From: Bacteroidales bacterium
GTDB taxonomy: Bacteria; Bacteroidota; Bacteroidia; Bacteroidales; UBA10428
DNA length: 8,621 bases
NCBI GenBank assembly: GCA_016938095.1
Contig: JAFGVG010000103.1
Span: forward strand, 1-8,621
Reading direction: 5' to 3'
Shown here: piece after piece, positions 1 through 7,572 of the stretch
Layout: every line of letters begins with the position of its first letter
Position numbering within the stretch: position 1 is the stretch's first letter
The notes under the pieces: generated by a model
The model's database searches: none
Seen by the model: the letters and a program-made list of their open reading frames with translations, nothing else
What the model was told of the DNA's origin: nothing
Position numbers and translations under genes: made by a program

Positions 1-621
1 AGCAATACCCAGTTTTTCACCAAAGTCCTTCATCGCTTCAACCGTTTCGGGAGGTGCCCCGACAGATTGCGCACCCGATGAACTGCAACATGCAATGAGT
101 GTAGCTGTTTTCTTGCGAATGATTTCAAAATAATCCGCTTCTGTCAGATTGAGCTTACGTGTTTTTCTCAATTGCAGCAGCTCGCCTTCACTCATCTCCT
201 TAACCGCTTCGGAAACCAGATTGAGAATATCATATTCTTTATTATGAATGGCAAGCAACATACCTTTGGCCAGCAGGTAATCACCCACCAGTACGGCAAC
301 TTTCGACTTCCACAATGCGTTTATGGAAAAGAACCCTCGTCTTTCGTTGGATTCATCCACAACATCATCATGTATCAGCGTGGCGGTATGCAGAATTTCT
401 ATAAGCGCTGCGGCATTGTAAGTCGATTGTGTGGGTTCGCCGTGCAGTCTGGCACTTAGAAAAACAAGCAGGGGACGCATTTGCTTTCCTTTTCGGCGAA
501 GTATATAATTGATAACAAGATTCAGCAAGGGTACATCGGTTTTCATAACCTGGTTGAAATATTTGTCAAATTGTTTCAACTCCGGAGAAAGCAATTGCTT
601 GATCTGATCTATACCTGGCAT
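1..621 (-). CDS. Long-chain polyprenyl diphosphate synthase, 3' end cut by window
   Basis: Trans-type prenyl chain-elongating enzyme that adds isopentenyl diphosphate units to an allylic primer, most likely making the side chain of menaquinone. Visible are 207 residues from ATG at 621, and the frame is still open at the window edge. The substrate-binding GKQMRP lies at residues 45-50. The first aspartate-rich motif is DDVVD at 85-89, preceded by HTATLIH. The small residue (Ala80) five positions before the motif fits long-chain enzymes rather than farnesyl synthases. A conserved RKKTATLI segment is at 169-176. The second aspartate-rich motif is beyond the window. The ATG is supported by a promoter match 19 nt upstream and by a normal N-terminus for the family. 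It is divergent from the ArsR gene. Product length (hexa- to octaprenyl) cannot be told from sequence alone, so no gene symbol is given. Confidence 0.93.
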   Translation of the reverse strand, partial: MPGIDQIKQLLSPELKQFDKYFNQVMKTDVPLLNLVINYILRRKGKQMRPLLVFLSARLHGEPTQSTYNAAALIEILHTATLIHDDVVDESNERRGFFSINALWKSKVAVLVGDYLLAKGMLLAIHNKEYDILNLVSEAVKEMSEGELLQLRKTRKLNLTEADYFEIIRKKTATLIACCSSSGAQSVGAPPETVEAMKDFGEKLGIA

Positions 622-639
622 GAAATAATGATTAGGATA

Positions 640-667
640 CAAAGTTAGCAAATAATTTATACGACAA
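640..667 (-). promoter_or_regulatory. Candidate Bacteroidota promoter for the polyprenyl synthase
   Basis: On the minus strand, TTG (667-665) is followed after 17 nt by TAACTTTG (647-640), an exact match to the TAnnTTTG -7 element used by the Bacteroidota primary sigma factor. The expected transcript start is around 633-635, leaving a leader of roughly a dozen bases before ATG at 621. The pattern match is direct observation; promoter activity is inferred. Confidence 0.5.
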
Positions 668-695
668 GAAATCAGTAATTTGGCTGAATATTGTA

Positions 696-703
696 TATAT
701 TTG
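696..703 (+). promoter_or_regulatory. Weak -7-like element upstream of the ArsR gene
   Basis: TATATTTG fits TAnnTTTG, but the nearest upstream TTG (680-682) is only 13 nt away, shorter than the usual spacing, so the -33 part is poor. The element sits in an alternating TA/TG tract (about 691-718), where such matches arise easily. A low-complexity inverted repeat, AATAT-5 nt-ATATT (687-701), overlaps it and could be an ArsR-type operator. This is the only promoter-like site seen before the regulator in the 163-nt divergent intergenic region. Confidence 0.25.
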
Positions 704-784
704 TATGTGTATATGTGTAAACAGATGCCGGAATATTTGGTTCTGTTGTTTTCCTGTATAACCCTTTTTTATGATAATTGAGCT

Positions 785-1081
785 ATGAAATTTGAAGGCC
801 TTACGGCTGAACAACTCGAAAAGGCTGCCAGCATGTTAAAAGCTATTGCTCATCCTATGCGCATTGCTATTTTACAGTACCTCGACGGAGGAAATCAGGT
901 GACAGTCACCGAAATACATGAATTTCTGAATATCGAGCAATCCACCACCTCGCATCACCTGGGTATTTTAAAGGATAAGGGTATTTTGGGTTCAAAACGT
1001 GAAGGAAAAAATACCTATTATTTCGTCCGAAACGAAAATCTGAGCAGCATTATCGAATGCGTTAACAAGTGTGCGTGCTGA
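785..1081 (+). CDS. ArsR-family winged-helix regulator with C-terminal Cys cluster
   Basis: A 98-residue DNA-binding protein, normal length for the ArsR/SmtB family, which act as dimeric repressors. Residues 12-34 hold the helix with the family signature AIAHPMRIAIL. The helix-turn-helix runs from about 40 to 68, with recognition helix QSTTSHHLGILKDKGIL (52-68). The beta wing follows (SKREGKNTYYF, 70-80). The classical alpha-3 metal box (ELCVC) is absent. The C-terminus instead reads ECVNKCAC, with Cys92, Cys96 and Cys98, which could bind metal or react with thiol or sulfur species. It is divergent from the polyprenyl synthase and followed by a hairpin terminator before polA. No metal transporter or resistance gene is adjacent, so its target is unknown; autoregulation is plausible. 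ATG at 785 begins just before the first predicted helix, and no better start is seen. Confidence 0.9.
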   Translation: MKFEGLTAEQLEKAASMLKAIAHPMRIAILQYLDGGNQVTVTEIHEFLNIEQSTTSHHLGILKDKGILGSKREGKNTYYFVRNENLSSIIECVNKCAC

Positions 1082-1102
1082 TTTTTTCTGCTATTGATTT
1101 AC

Positions 1103-1134
1103 AACACCGGGTGAGTTTTTTCAACCGGTTTTTT
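1103..1134 (+). terminator. Hairpin with T-run between the ArsR gene and polA
   Basis: ACCGG (1106-1110) pairs with CCGGT (1125-1129). After one G/A mismatch, the inner T-A and G-C pairs extend the stem, leaving an AGTTTTTT loop. Outer A-T pairs extend it as far as 1103. The right arm runs straight into six T (1129-1134). It lies 21 nt after the regulator's stop and ends 11 nt before the polA ATG, so it probably ends the regulator's transcript, yet it occupies the polA leader. The stem is short and imperfect, so strength is uncertain. Confidence 0.55.
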
Positions 1135-1145
1135 CTTGTTAGCAT

Positions 1146-3911
1146 ATGAAACAACACCCCGAAAAAGTCTTTTTGTTTGATGCCTACGCATTGATATTCA
1201 GGGCATATTATGCTTTTATCAACCGACCCATGATTAATTCGGGCGGAACAAATACCTCAGCAATATATGGCTTTACCACAGCACTAACCGATATTCTTAA
1301 TCGCGAAAAACCTGATTATGCTGCTGTTGTTTTCGATCCACCAACGCCTACATTCAGGCATCAGCTTTACAGCGAATACAAAGCCAATCGACTTGCCACG
1401 CCGGAAGAAATCAAAAAGTCGGTTCCGGTAATCAAAGAAATAATCAGCGCATTTAACATTCCGGTTATTGAAGTTGCCGGTTTTGAGGCCGATGATGTAA
1501 TCGGAACGTTGGCAAAAAAGGCAGCGGCAGATGGTTATCAGGTATTCATGGTAACACCGGATAAAGATTACATGCAATTGATTACAGAGCACATTAAAAT
1601 GTACAAACCCGGGCGATCGGGCGGCGACTATGAAACCCTGGGCGTAGCAGAAGTTAAAACGTTTTTTGGGGTGGAAACGCCGCTTCAGGTAATCGATATT
1701 CTTGCACTCTGGGGCGATTCCTCTGATAATATTCCGGGTGCCCCCGGAATCGGCGAAAAATCGGCACGGGAGTTAATATCCAAATACGGCTCTGTTCAAA
1801 ATCTGCTTGAGCATGTTGGTGAATTAAAACCCCGGCAACAGGAAAGCCTTGGTCAAAACAGGGAGAAAGTATTGCTGTCTTATGAACTGGCAACTATTAA
1901 CCTGGGTGTACCCATTGATTTTGTAGCCGGGGAACTTAAAACTACCTCATGGGATATGCCCAGGCTTACAGCCTTGTTTCGGCAACTCGAATTTAAAACT
2001 TTACTGGGCCGGCTTACCCGGGAAACATCAACGCCTCCTTTGCAGGGCAGTTTGTTTGAAGCACCGGCAGGAAAATTGTCCGAAAGTGCTGACAGCAGCC
2101 TTCAAAACATATCAACAGTTAGTCATCAGTATCACCTGGTAGATACCGATGCCAAGGTTAAGGCTCTTGTTGATAAGTTGGTAGAACAACAAGCTTTTTG
2201 TTTCGATACGGAGACTACCGGTTTGAATACGCGTAAGGCAGAACTGGTGGGCCTGGCCTTTTCGTTTAATGCCCATGAAGCTTTTTATATTCCGGTTCCT
2301 GAAAGAAGGAGCGAGGCGATGGAATTGCTTGATCAGTTACGTAAAGTATTTGAAAGAACCGACATCAGAAAAGTAGGTCAGAATCTGAAGTTTGATATCC
2401 AAGTGCTTATGAATTATGGTATTTCAGTTGAAGGCGAACTGTTCGATACCATGATTGCGCATTACCTTTTACAACCAGATCTGAAGCACAACCTCGATTA
2501 CCTGGCGGAAATATACCTGCAATACAGCATGGTCTCAATCGAAACGCTCATTGGCAAAAAGGGACCGCAGCAGCGAAACATGCGGGAAGTTGATCTCGAT
2601 GCCATCCGGGAATATACCGGCGAAGATGCAGACATTACCTGGCAGGTATACCGGTTACTCTTACCAGAACTGGAAAAGCAAGGTTTGTTGGAGCTGGCAT
2701 TAAAGGCAGAAATGCCGTTGGTTAGGGTACTCGCTGAAATGGAAAATGCCGGGTTCAGAATTGATCAGAAAAGCCTGAACCAATATTCTTCATTATTGAA
2801 AAAGGAACTGGCCGACCAGGAAAAATACATATACTCGCTTTCCGGCACAATTTTTAACATTAACTCACCCAAACAGCTGGGCGAAGTCTTGTTTGAGAAA
2901 CTCAATATTTCCGAAGGAGCCCAGAAAACAAAAACAAAACAATATTCAACCGGTGAAGAAGTATTGCTGAAGCTTACCGATAAGCATCCTGTTGTCAGCC
3001 ATATACTCGATTACCGTGCCATTCAGAAACTCATCAGTACGTATGTGGATGCGCTACCGCAACTGTTAGACGATCAATCTGGAAAAATTCATACAACCTT
3101 TGATCAGGCCTGGGTGAGTACCGGCAGGTTGAGTTCCCGTAATCCAAACCTGCAGAATATTCCCATCAGGGATGAGCGTGGCAAGGAGATCCGAAAAGCT
3201 TTTGTTCCCAGTGGACACGATTATTTACTGCTTTCTGCAGATTACTCACAAATAGAACTGAGGCTGATGGCGCACCTGAGCCAGGATGAAAATATGCTTG
3301 ACGCTTTCTCGCATCAGGCAGATATACATGTTTCCACTGCAGCGCGCATATTCAAGGTTAAGGATACAGAGGTGACTTCTTCCATGCGAAGCAAGGCAAA
3401 AACTGCCAATTTTGGGATCATTTATGGTATTTCTGCTTTTGGTTTGTCTCAACGCCTGAATATCCCCCGTTCCGAAGCAGCTGATCTGATACAGGGCTAT
3501 TTTGCCTCTTTCCCCAGGGTGAAGGAATACATGGAAAAATCTGTTAAACTGGCCAGAGAAAAGGGATATGTGCAAACCCTCATGGGAAGACGCCGTTATT
3601 TACCCGATATTCATTCCTCCAATGCCATTGTAAGAGGTGTTGCAGAGCGCAATGCCATTAACGCGCCCATTCAGGGATCTGCAGCAGATATTATTAAGCT
3701 GGCCATGGTCAATCTTCAGCGTATTTTACGAAAAGGCTACCGGAGCAAATTGATTCTGCAGATCCACGACGAACTCATCCTCGATGTTTTAAGGGAAGAA
3801 GCGCCGGCTGTAAAGGAAATAGTGAAACAGGCAATGGAAAATGTTATGTCATTAAGTGTGCCCCTGACCGTTGATATCGGCATGGGTGAAAACTGGCTGG
3901 AGGCACATTGA
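1146..3911 (+). CDS. polA: DNA polymerase I (5' nuclease, proofreading, polymerase)
   Basis: A 921-residue cytoplasmic repair and Okazaki-fragment polymerase, close to the usual length. The 5' nuclease (about 1-290) keeps its acidic residues: Asp12, Asp64, Glu114, Asp116, Asp117, Asp139, Asp141, Asp191 and Asp194, followed by the helix-hairpin-helix GAPGIGEKSA. The 3'-5' exonuclease (about 325-510) appears active, with DTE at 354-356, NLKFD ending at Asp417, and Tyr490/Asp494. The polymerase domain has STGRLSSRNPNLQNIP (658-673), motif A ADYSQIELR with Asp699, motif B with Arg748, Lys752, Phe756 and Tyr760, and motif C HDE (874-876). Phe756 is the residue that, in E. coli (Phe762), disfavours dideoxynucleotides. 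ATG at 1146 places FLFDAYALIFR at the expected N-terminal position. No clear promoter is seen; the gene follows a hairpin. It is convergent with the next gene, 14 nt between stops. Confidence 0.98.
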   Translation: MKQHPEKVFLFDAYALIFRAYYAFINRPMINSGGTNTSAIYGFTTALTDILNREKPDYAAVVFDPPTPTFRHQLYSEYKANRLATPEEIKKSVPVIKEIISAFNIPVIEVAGFEADDVIGTLAKKAAADGYQVFMVTPDKDYMQLITEHIKMYKPGRSGGDYETLGVAEVKTFFGVETPLQVIDILALWGDSSDNIPGAPGIGEKSARELISKYGSVQNLLEHVGELKPRQQESLGQNREKVLLSYELATINLGVPIDFVAGELKTTSWDMPRLTALFRQLEFKTLLGRLTRETSTPPLQGSLFEAPAGKLSESADSSLQNISTVSHQYHLVDTDAKVKALVDKLVEQQAFCFDTETTGLNTRKAELVGLAFSFNAHEAFYIPVPERRSEAMELLDQLRKVFERTDIRKVGQNLKFDIQVLMNYGISVEGELFDTMIAHYLLQPDLKHNLDYLAEIYLQYSMVSIETLIGKKGPQQRNMREVDLDAIREYTGEDADITWQVYRLLLPELEKQGLLELALKAEMPLVRVLAEMENAGFRIDQKSLNQYSSLLKKELADQEKYIYSLSGTIFNINSPKQLGEVLFEKLNISEGAQKTKTKQYSTGEEVLLKLTDKHPVVSHILDYRAIQKLISTYVDALPQLLDDQSGKIHTTFDQAWVSTGRLSSRNPNLQNIPIRDERGKEIRKAFVPSGHDYLLLSADYSQIELRLMAHLSQDENMLDAFSHQADIHVSTAARIFKVKDTEVTSSMRSKAKTANFGIIYGISAFGLSQRLNIPRSEAADLIQGYFASFPRVKEYMEKSVKLAREKGYVQTLMGRRRYLPDIHSSNAIVRGVAERNAINAPIQGSAADIIKLAMVNLQRILRKGYRSKLILQIHDELILDVLREEAPAVKEIVKQAMENVMSLSVPLTVDIGMGENWLEAH

Positions 3912-3925
3912 AACTAATACCTGTA

Positions 3926-4645
3926 TCATAAGGTGTCATCCTGCACCCTGGCAATTTCTTCGAGGTATTTCTGGCGAATGTGCTTCAGGTTCTCGGTCGT
4001 AAGATTGGGGGCATATATCCTGACGAAATCGCGAATTTTTTTCTGGTAAATAAAGCAGGTGGCACAGTCAAAATTACTGTTTTCCACGTTGTTCTTTACC
4101 CGCAAGGTCAGCTTCCGGAACATTTCCCAATCGAGATACCCTGGGATTTCGAGGTAAAAAATGGCATCATTTTCCACATCCTGATAAATGTTCGCTGCCA
4201 TGGGCTCCATAATAAAAACCTTGAATAGTTTCATCAGGCCCGGTGCGTTTATTTCTTTCTTTTTCATAAACTGCACGTTATGGCGAGTGTATAATTCCTG
4301 CAATTCGGCAATCTGATTGTAATGAAATAATCCTTTTACCCGGATGCCGTAATAACTGATATGATGCAGGGTTATTTCTACCGGGCAGGCATCAATAACA
4401 AGCTGCTCCTGCTCACACAGATATTGTGACACCCTTAGCAATTGCTCATCGGGATATTGCACATCCGTGATAAAAAAGAGGGCTTCCGGAATGGGCTTAA
4501 CCGGCATGTTTTGTCCCAGGTATCCCGGGTAGGGTTCAAGACTCTCAAGCACGAGCGTGTTTTGAGCAATATAGTGCTCCACGGTTTGCAGGGTTTCTTC
4601 CTTGATCAGTATCCCTGGCGTTTCTGTTACAGCTGCAGTATTCAT
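3926..4645 (-). CDS. Protein of unknown function with apparent internal duplication
   Basis: I do not recognise this protein. From ATG at 4645 it has 239 residues; the frame also opens 18 nt earlier at a TTG (4663), less likely because ATG is available and nothing recognisable lies before it. No signal peptide or membrane segment is seen, so it is probably cytoplasmic. It looks like a real gene: it fills the space between polA and the kinase and has a plausible mixed alpha/beta composition. Two stretches, residues about 55-126 and 161-231, resemble each other. Each starts A(L/I)F(F/Y), then Tyr, Asp and Arg at the same spacing, then a hydrophobic-Asp strand, spaced Ile residues and an Arg, and ends in a helix. 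Cysteines are at 77, 87, 194 and 197, the last two forming CATC. It follows the kinase gene after an 80-nt gap with a hairpin, and converges on polA. Confidence 0.75.
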   Translation of the reverse strand: MNTAAVTETPGILIKEETLQTVEHYIAQNTLVLESLEPYPGYLGQNMPVKPIPEALFFITDVQYPDEQLLRVSQYLCEQEQLVIDACPVEITLHHISYYGIRVKGLFHYNQIAELQELYTRHNVQFMKKKEINAPGLMKLFKVFIMEPMAANIYQDVENDAIFYLEIPGYLDWEMFRKLTLRVKNNVENSNFDCATCFIYQKKIRDFVRIYAPNLTTENLKHIRQKYLEEIARVQDDTL

Positions 4646-4692
4646 GTCTAAAGGATTTGGCAAACGCTAAACTCATAGCAGTTTCCGTAATA

Positions 4693-4719
4693 AACCGGCA
4701 TTAGGGGAAGAAGCCGGTT
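4693..4719 (-). terminator. Perfect 7-bp hairpin after the hybrid kinase gene
   Basis: Read on the minus strand, AACCGGC (4719-4713) pairs exactly with GCCGGTT (4699-4693) across a 13-nt pyrimidine-rich loop. Only a short TTTATT-like run follows. It begins 6 nt beyond the kinase stop codon and lies 47 nt or more before the next gene's ATG, the expected place for a terminator or transcript-end stabiliser. The weak T-run makes full termination uncertain, so read-through into the unknown gene is possible. Confidence 0.5.
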
Positions 4720-4725
4720 AAGTTT

Positions 4726-7548
4726 TCAGGCAAACCATTTTATCAGGATGTTCCTGACCACATCGGTTTTTACAGGTTTGACAATGTAGTCATTCATCCC
4801 GGTTGAAATGGCTTTTGATTTGCTTTTGGAACTGGCCGTTGCGGTCATGGCAACAATGGGCAACTGCTGACCTGCGCCCCTGATTTCAACAGTGGCTTGC
4901 AAGCCATCCATTTCAGGCATAACCAGGTCCATAAATACAATGTCGTAAGGTTTGTTCATTACTTTTTCAACGGCTTCTTTTCCGTTGTGGGCTACATCAA
5001 TATTGTAACCGAGCGATGTGAATATGGTTTGCGCCACGCGAATGTTAATTTCATTGTCCTCGGCCAGCAATATGGAAAGATCAGGCCGTACTTTTCTCAC
5101 GGATTCATGACTGACTTTTTCAAGCATCGGGAACGATTCATGGAAGCTTTCGCTCAGGTCGTTTTGTTCGAAAGGCTCGCTAAAGTAATAGTCGACGCCA
5201 TAACGCTTGGACAGTATGAAATTAGCCGGTTTATGGTTGGCGCTGATGAGATAAACCAACATCCTGTCTGTCAATTTGAAATCGTGAAGCGCCTTTGCAA
5301 GTGAAATGCCATCCAATTCCTGGTTATCGAGAATAATCAACAAATGCATCGGGAAGTTAGACTCATCCAGTTTCATGCGCAGTGCATCCAACTGATCATT
5401 GTCGTAAACAAATATCTCATAATTGATTTTCTCCATATCGAACATGCGGGTGAGTCGGGGCTGGCTCTGAACAGCATGGCTGACAATAAGTGCATTAACC
5501 TGGCTTAATTGCTTGATGTTGTTGACAGGAAGTGCTTTCGGAAGTTTTTCGTTTGAGTACACCTCGATGGTAAAACTGAAGCGCGAGCCGGGATACTCAG
5601 GTTTTCTTGATAGGGTTGAAGGGCTTTGTACCCAAATTTCGCCATGCATAAGGGTAACCAATTGTTTGGCAATGGTAGTTCCAAGGCCCGTACCACCAAA
5701 CCGCCGGGAGGTGGAGTCCTCGGCTTGGGTGAATGAATTGAAAATGGTTTCAATTTTGTTTCGGGGGATCCCTACCCCGGTATCTTCAACATAAAACAGC
5801 AAGGTGACATTGTTGTTGTATTCTTCTTCGAGTTCAACACCAACAGCTATTTCTCCCTCGCTGGTAAATTTTACCGCGTTACTGATGAGGTTAGATAACA
5901 CCTGGCGTAACCTGAACGGGTCACCAATGATATTTTCCGGAACATTGGGGCTTACTTTGAATGTCAGTAAGAGTTTCTTTTCTTCAATGATGGGCTTGAA
6001 CAGATCAATACTGAATTTTATCTCCTCGCGCAACTTAAAAGGAATTTCTTCGAGTTGCATCTTGCCTGCCTCAATTTTTGAAAAGTCAAGAATGTCGTCA
6101 ATTAAAGTAAGCAAAACATCGGCACTTCGCTTGACAATTTGTACATATTCCTTCTGGTTTGGCGTGAGGTTTTCCTGGTCCAGGGCTTCGGTCATTCCAA
6201 TTATGCCATTCATGGGTGTCCGGATTTCATGGCTCATCTTGGCTAGAAACTCAGACTTGGCAGTATTGGACGCTGCTTCATACTTCCGGGCCTTTTCAAT
6301 AGGGGTTACATCAACAAATGCACTCAGAATAAGTTCTTCCTGATTCAACTCAAACGGAAGGTCTTTTTTCATAACCGCCACTTCTTCTCCTTCGTGCCGG
6401 TAAAGCACAAACTGGTTGGAGTCAAATGAGGTGTCGGTTCCATCATTGTAATAGTCCTTCGATAACATAAACCGGTCGGTAATTTTACCACCCGCTGTGA
6501 TATCCTCTTCTTTCATCAGCAGCATATCCCTGGCTGTTTTGTTGAGAATCTTTACCTGATGCTGCTGATCAAGCACCATAATGCCCACCGGCAGGTTGTC
6601 TATAACCGATTGCAAATTGGTTGTTTCGTTACTGGCTTTTTCTTTAAGCAACAGGTTTTTTCCAAGTTTTCCCAACAAGAGCGAAAGCATCAGCAGCATA
6701 ATCAACGTACTGAAAATGGCCGAAACCATGACTTTGTTCAATACCAGGTCGAAAACAAATCGTTCGCGCATGGAAAAAATAACGCTAAACTTTTCCTGCA
6801 ACAAAGCCAAAGGTGAAAAGGCAGAATAAAGATTTTCCTTTTTACCCGCAAAAAGCGCCCTGTGCTTGAAAAAACCTGTCTGTTCGCCTGCAATCCGGTC
6901 TTTAAGGTCTGCCGAATCCGGGAAATCAGGTTTTACAGGTGCATTTGTAAAAAGAACACTCCCGTTACTGTCCATGATCCATTGGAAAAACGCTTCGTCG
7001 TGAAAACGCTGATTAAATTGAGAAGCAATGAAAGAGGTGACATTTAAAGTGAAAACAAGGTTGGCCACCAGCTCATCGTTATTAAAAACAGGATAAGAGA
7101 GCTGGTAGTGTTCTTCCCCTTTTGTTAAGACTTCCTGGTTCACCAGTGTGTAGGAAAGTTGAGTCACATAAGGGTCAACAAGCAGCTTGTTTCTTTTGTT
7201 AAAAGTGAGATTCAATACATTGTTACTTTTATCGTAAAGGTGTATGTTTTTGATCAGTTCATGGTTGTTGGAAAAAAGCATTTCAAGATTCCGCAGGCCT
7301 GGCTGATTGATATCATCACTGGTAATATCCACATCAGGAAGTGATTGGGAATAAAGCAGGGCATTTACTTCGTTTTCGAATTTCATGATTGCTTTTTCCA
7401 GTTCCACCACGCATGCTTCGGCTTGCCCCAAAAGAATGCTGTGTTGGAAAGACACCTGGTTACGGTAGATGATAAAATTGAAATAAAGATTCAGTAATAC
7501 CACCACCACAGTTGCAGCAATCAGATAGAGCGTGTACTTTTTCATCAT
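4726..7548 (-). CDS. Membrane hybrid histidine kinase (Cache-like, PAS, HK, two receivers)
   Basis: A sensor kinase of 940 residues from ATG at 7548. Domains in order: transmembrane helix 4-27; periplasmic sensor 28-272 with Cache-like features (YPVFNNDELVANLVF, then WIMDSNGSVLFTN); second transmembrane helix 273-295; PAS 312-420; HisKA with SHEIRTP and phospho-acceptor His440; HATPase with N-box Asn553/Asn557, DTGVGIP (Asp589) and GGTGLG (618-623). A degenerate receiver (683-806) follows, then an intact receiver (824-940) with Glu830/Asp831, acceptor Asp874, Thr902 and Lys924. No HPt domain is present, so phosphate leaving the final receiver would need a separate HPt protein. A TTG at 7575 is in frame, but it lies at or upstream of the predicted transcript start, and the ATG gives a typical MMKKYT membrane N-terminus. 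The ligand is unknown. It lies 85 nt downstream of rsgA on the same strand. Confidence 0.95.
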   Translation of the reverse strand: MMKKYTLYLIAATVVVVLLNLYFNFIIYRNQVSFQHSILLGQAEACVVELEKAIMKFENEVNALLYSQSLPDVDITSDDINQPGLRNLEMLFSNNHELIKNIHLYDKSNNVLNLTFNKRNKLLVDPYVTQLSYTLVNQEVLTKGEEHYQLSYPVFNNDELVANLVFTLNVTSFIASQFNQRFHDEAFFQWIMDSNGSVLFTNAPVKPDFPDSADLKDRIAGEQTGFFKHRALFAGKKENLYSAFSPLALLQEKFSVIFSMRERFVFDLVLNKVMVSAIFSTLIMLLMLSLLLGKLGKNLLLKEKASNETTNLQSVIDNLPVGIMVLDQQHQVKILNKTARDMLLMKEEDITAGGKITDRFMLSKDYYNDGTDTSFDSNQFVLYRHEGEEVAVMKKDLPFELNQEELILSAFVDVTPIEKARKYEAASNTAKSEFLAKMSHEIRTPMNGIIGMTEALDQENLTPNQKEYVQIVKRSADVLLTLIDDILDFSKIEAGKMQLEEIPFKLREEIKFSIDLFKPIIEEKKLLLTFKVSPNVPENIIGDPFRLRQVLSNLISNAVKFTSEGEIAVGVELEEEYNNNVTLLFYVEDTGVGIPRNKIETIFNSFTQAEDSTSRRFGGTGLGTTIAKQLVTLMHGEIWVQSPSTLSRKPEYPGSRFSFTIEVYSNEKLPKALPVNNIKQLSQVNALIVSHAVQSQPRLTRMFDMEKINYEIFVYDNDQLDALRMKLDESNFPMHLLIILDNQELDGISLAKALHDFKLTDRMLVYLISANHKPANFILSKRYGVDYYFSEPFEQNDLSESFHESFPMLEKVSHESVRKVRPDLSILLAEDNEINIRVAQTIFTSLGYNIDVAHNGKEAVEKVMNKPYDIVFMDLVMPEMDGLQATVEIRGAGQQLPIVAMTATASSKSKSKAISTGMNDYIVKPVKTDVVRNILIKWFA

Positions 7549-7572
7549 CAACCGGTTGAAAAATTGAGCAAT

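Noticed and set aside
172..459. 95-codon plus-strand open frame opposite the polyprenyl synthase
   Set aside because: The opposite strand encodes an unmistakable prenyl synthase with its catalytic motif; this frame is a shadow.
632..814. 60-codon minus-strand open frame in the divergent intergenic region
   Set aside because: It overlaps the ArsR start and the promoter candidates, is low in complexity, and shows no family features.
1120..1130. TTCAACCGGTT occurs before polA and also, on the minus strand, before the kinase ATG (7550-7560)
   Set aside because: An 11-bp exact match is expected by chance several times in a window this size; at polA it is part of the hairpin arm.
3932..3947. GGTG-8 nt-CACC hairpin at the polA/unknown gene convergence
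   Set aside because: Only four pairs, no T-run on either strand, and it lies inside the coding end of the unknown protein.
5804..6343. Long plus-strand open frame of 179 codons opposite the kinase gene
   Set aside because: It lies antisense to the PAS, HisKA and ATPase coding region, is Ser-rich with no recognisable domain, and is explained by codon structure of the real gene on the other strand.
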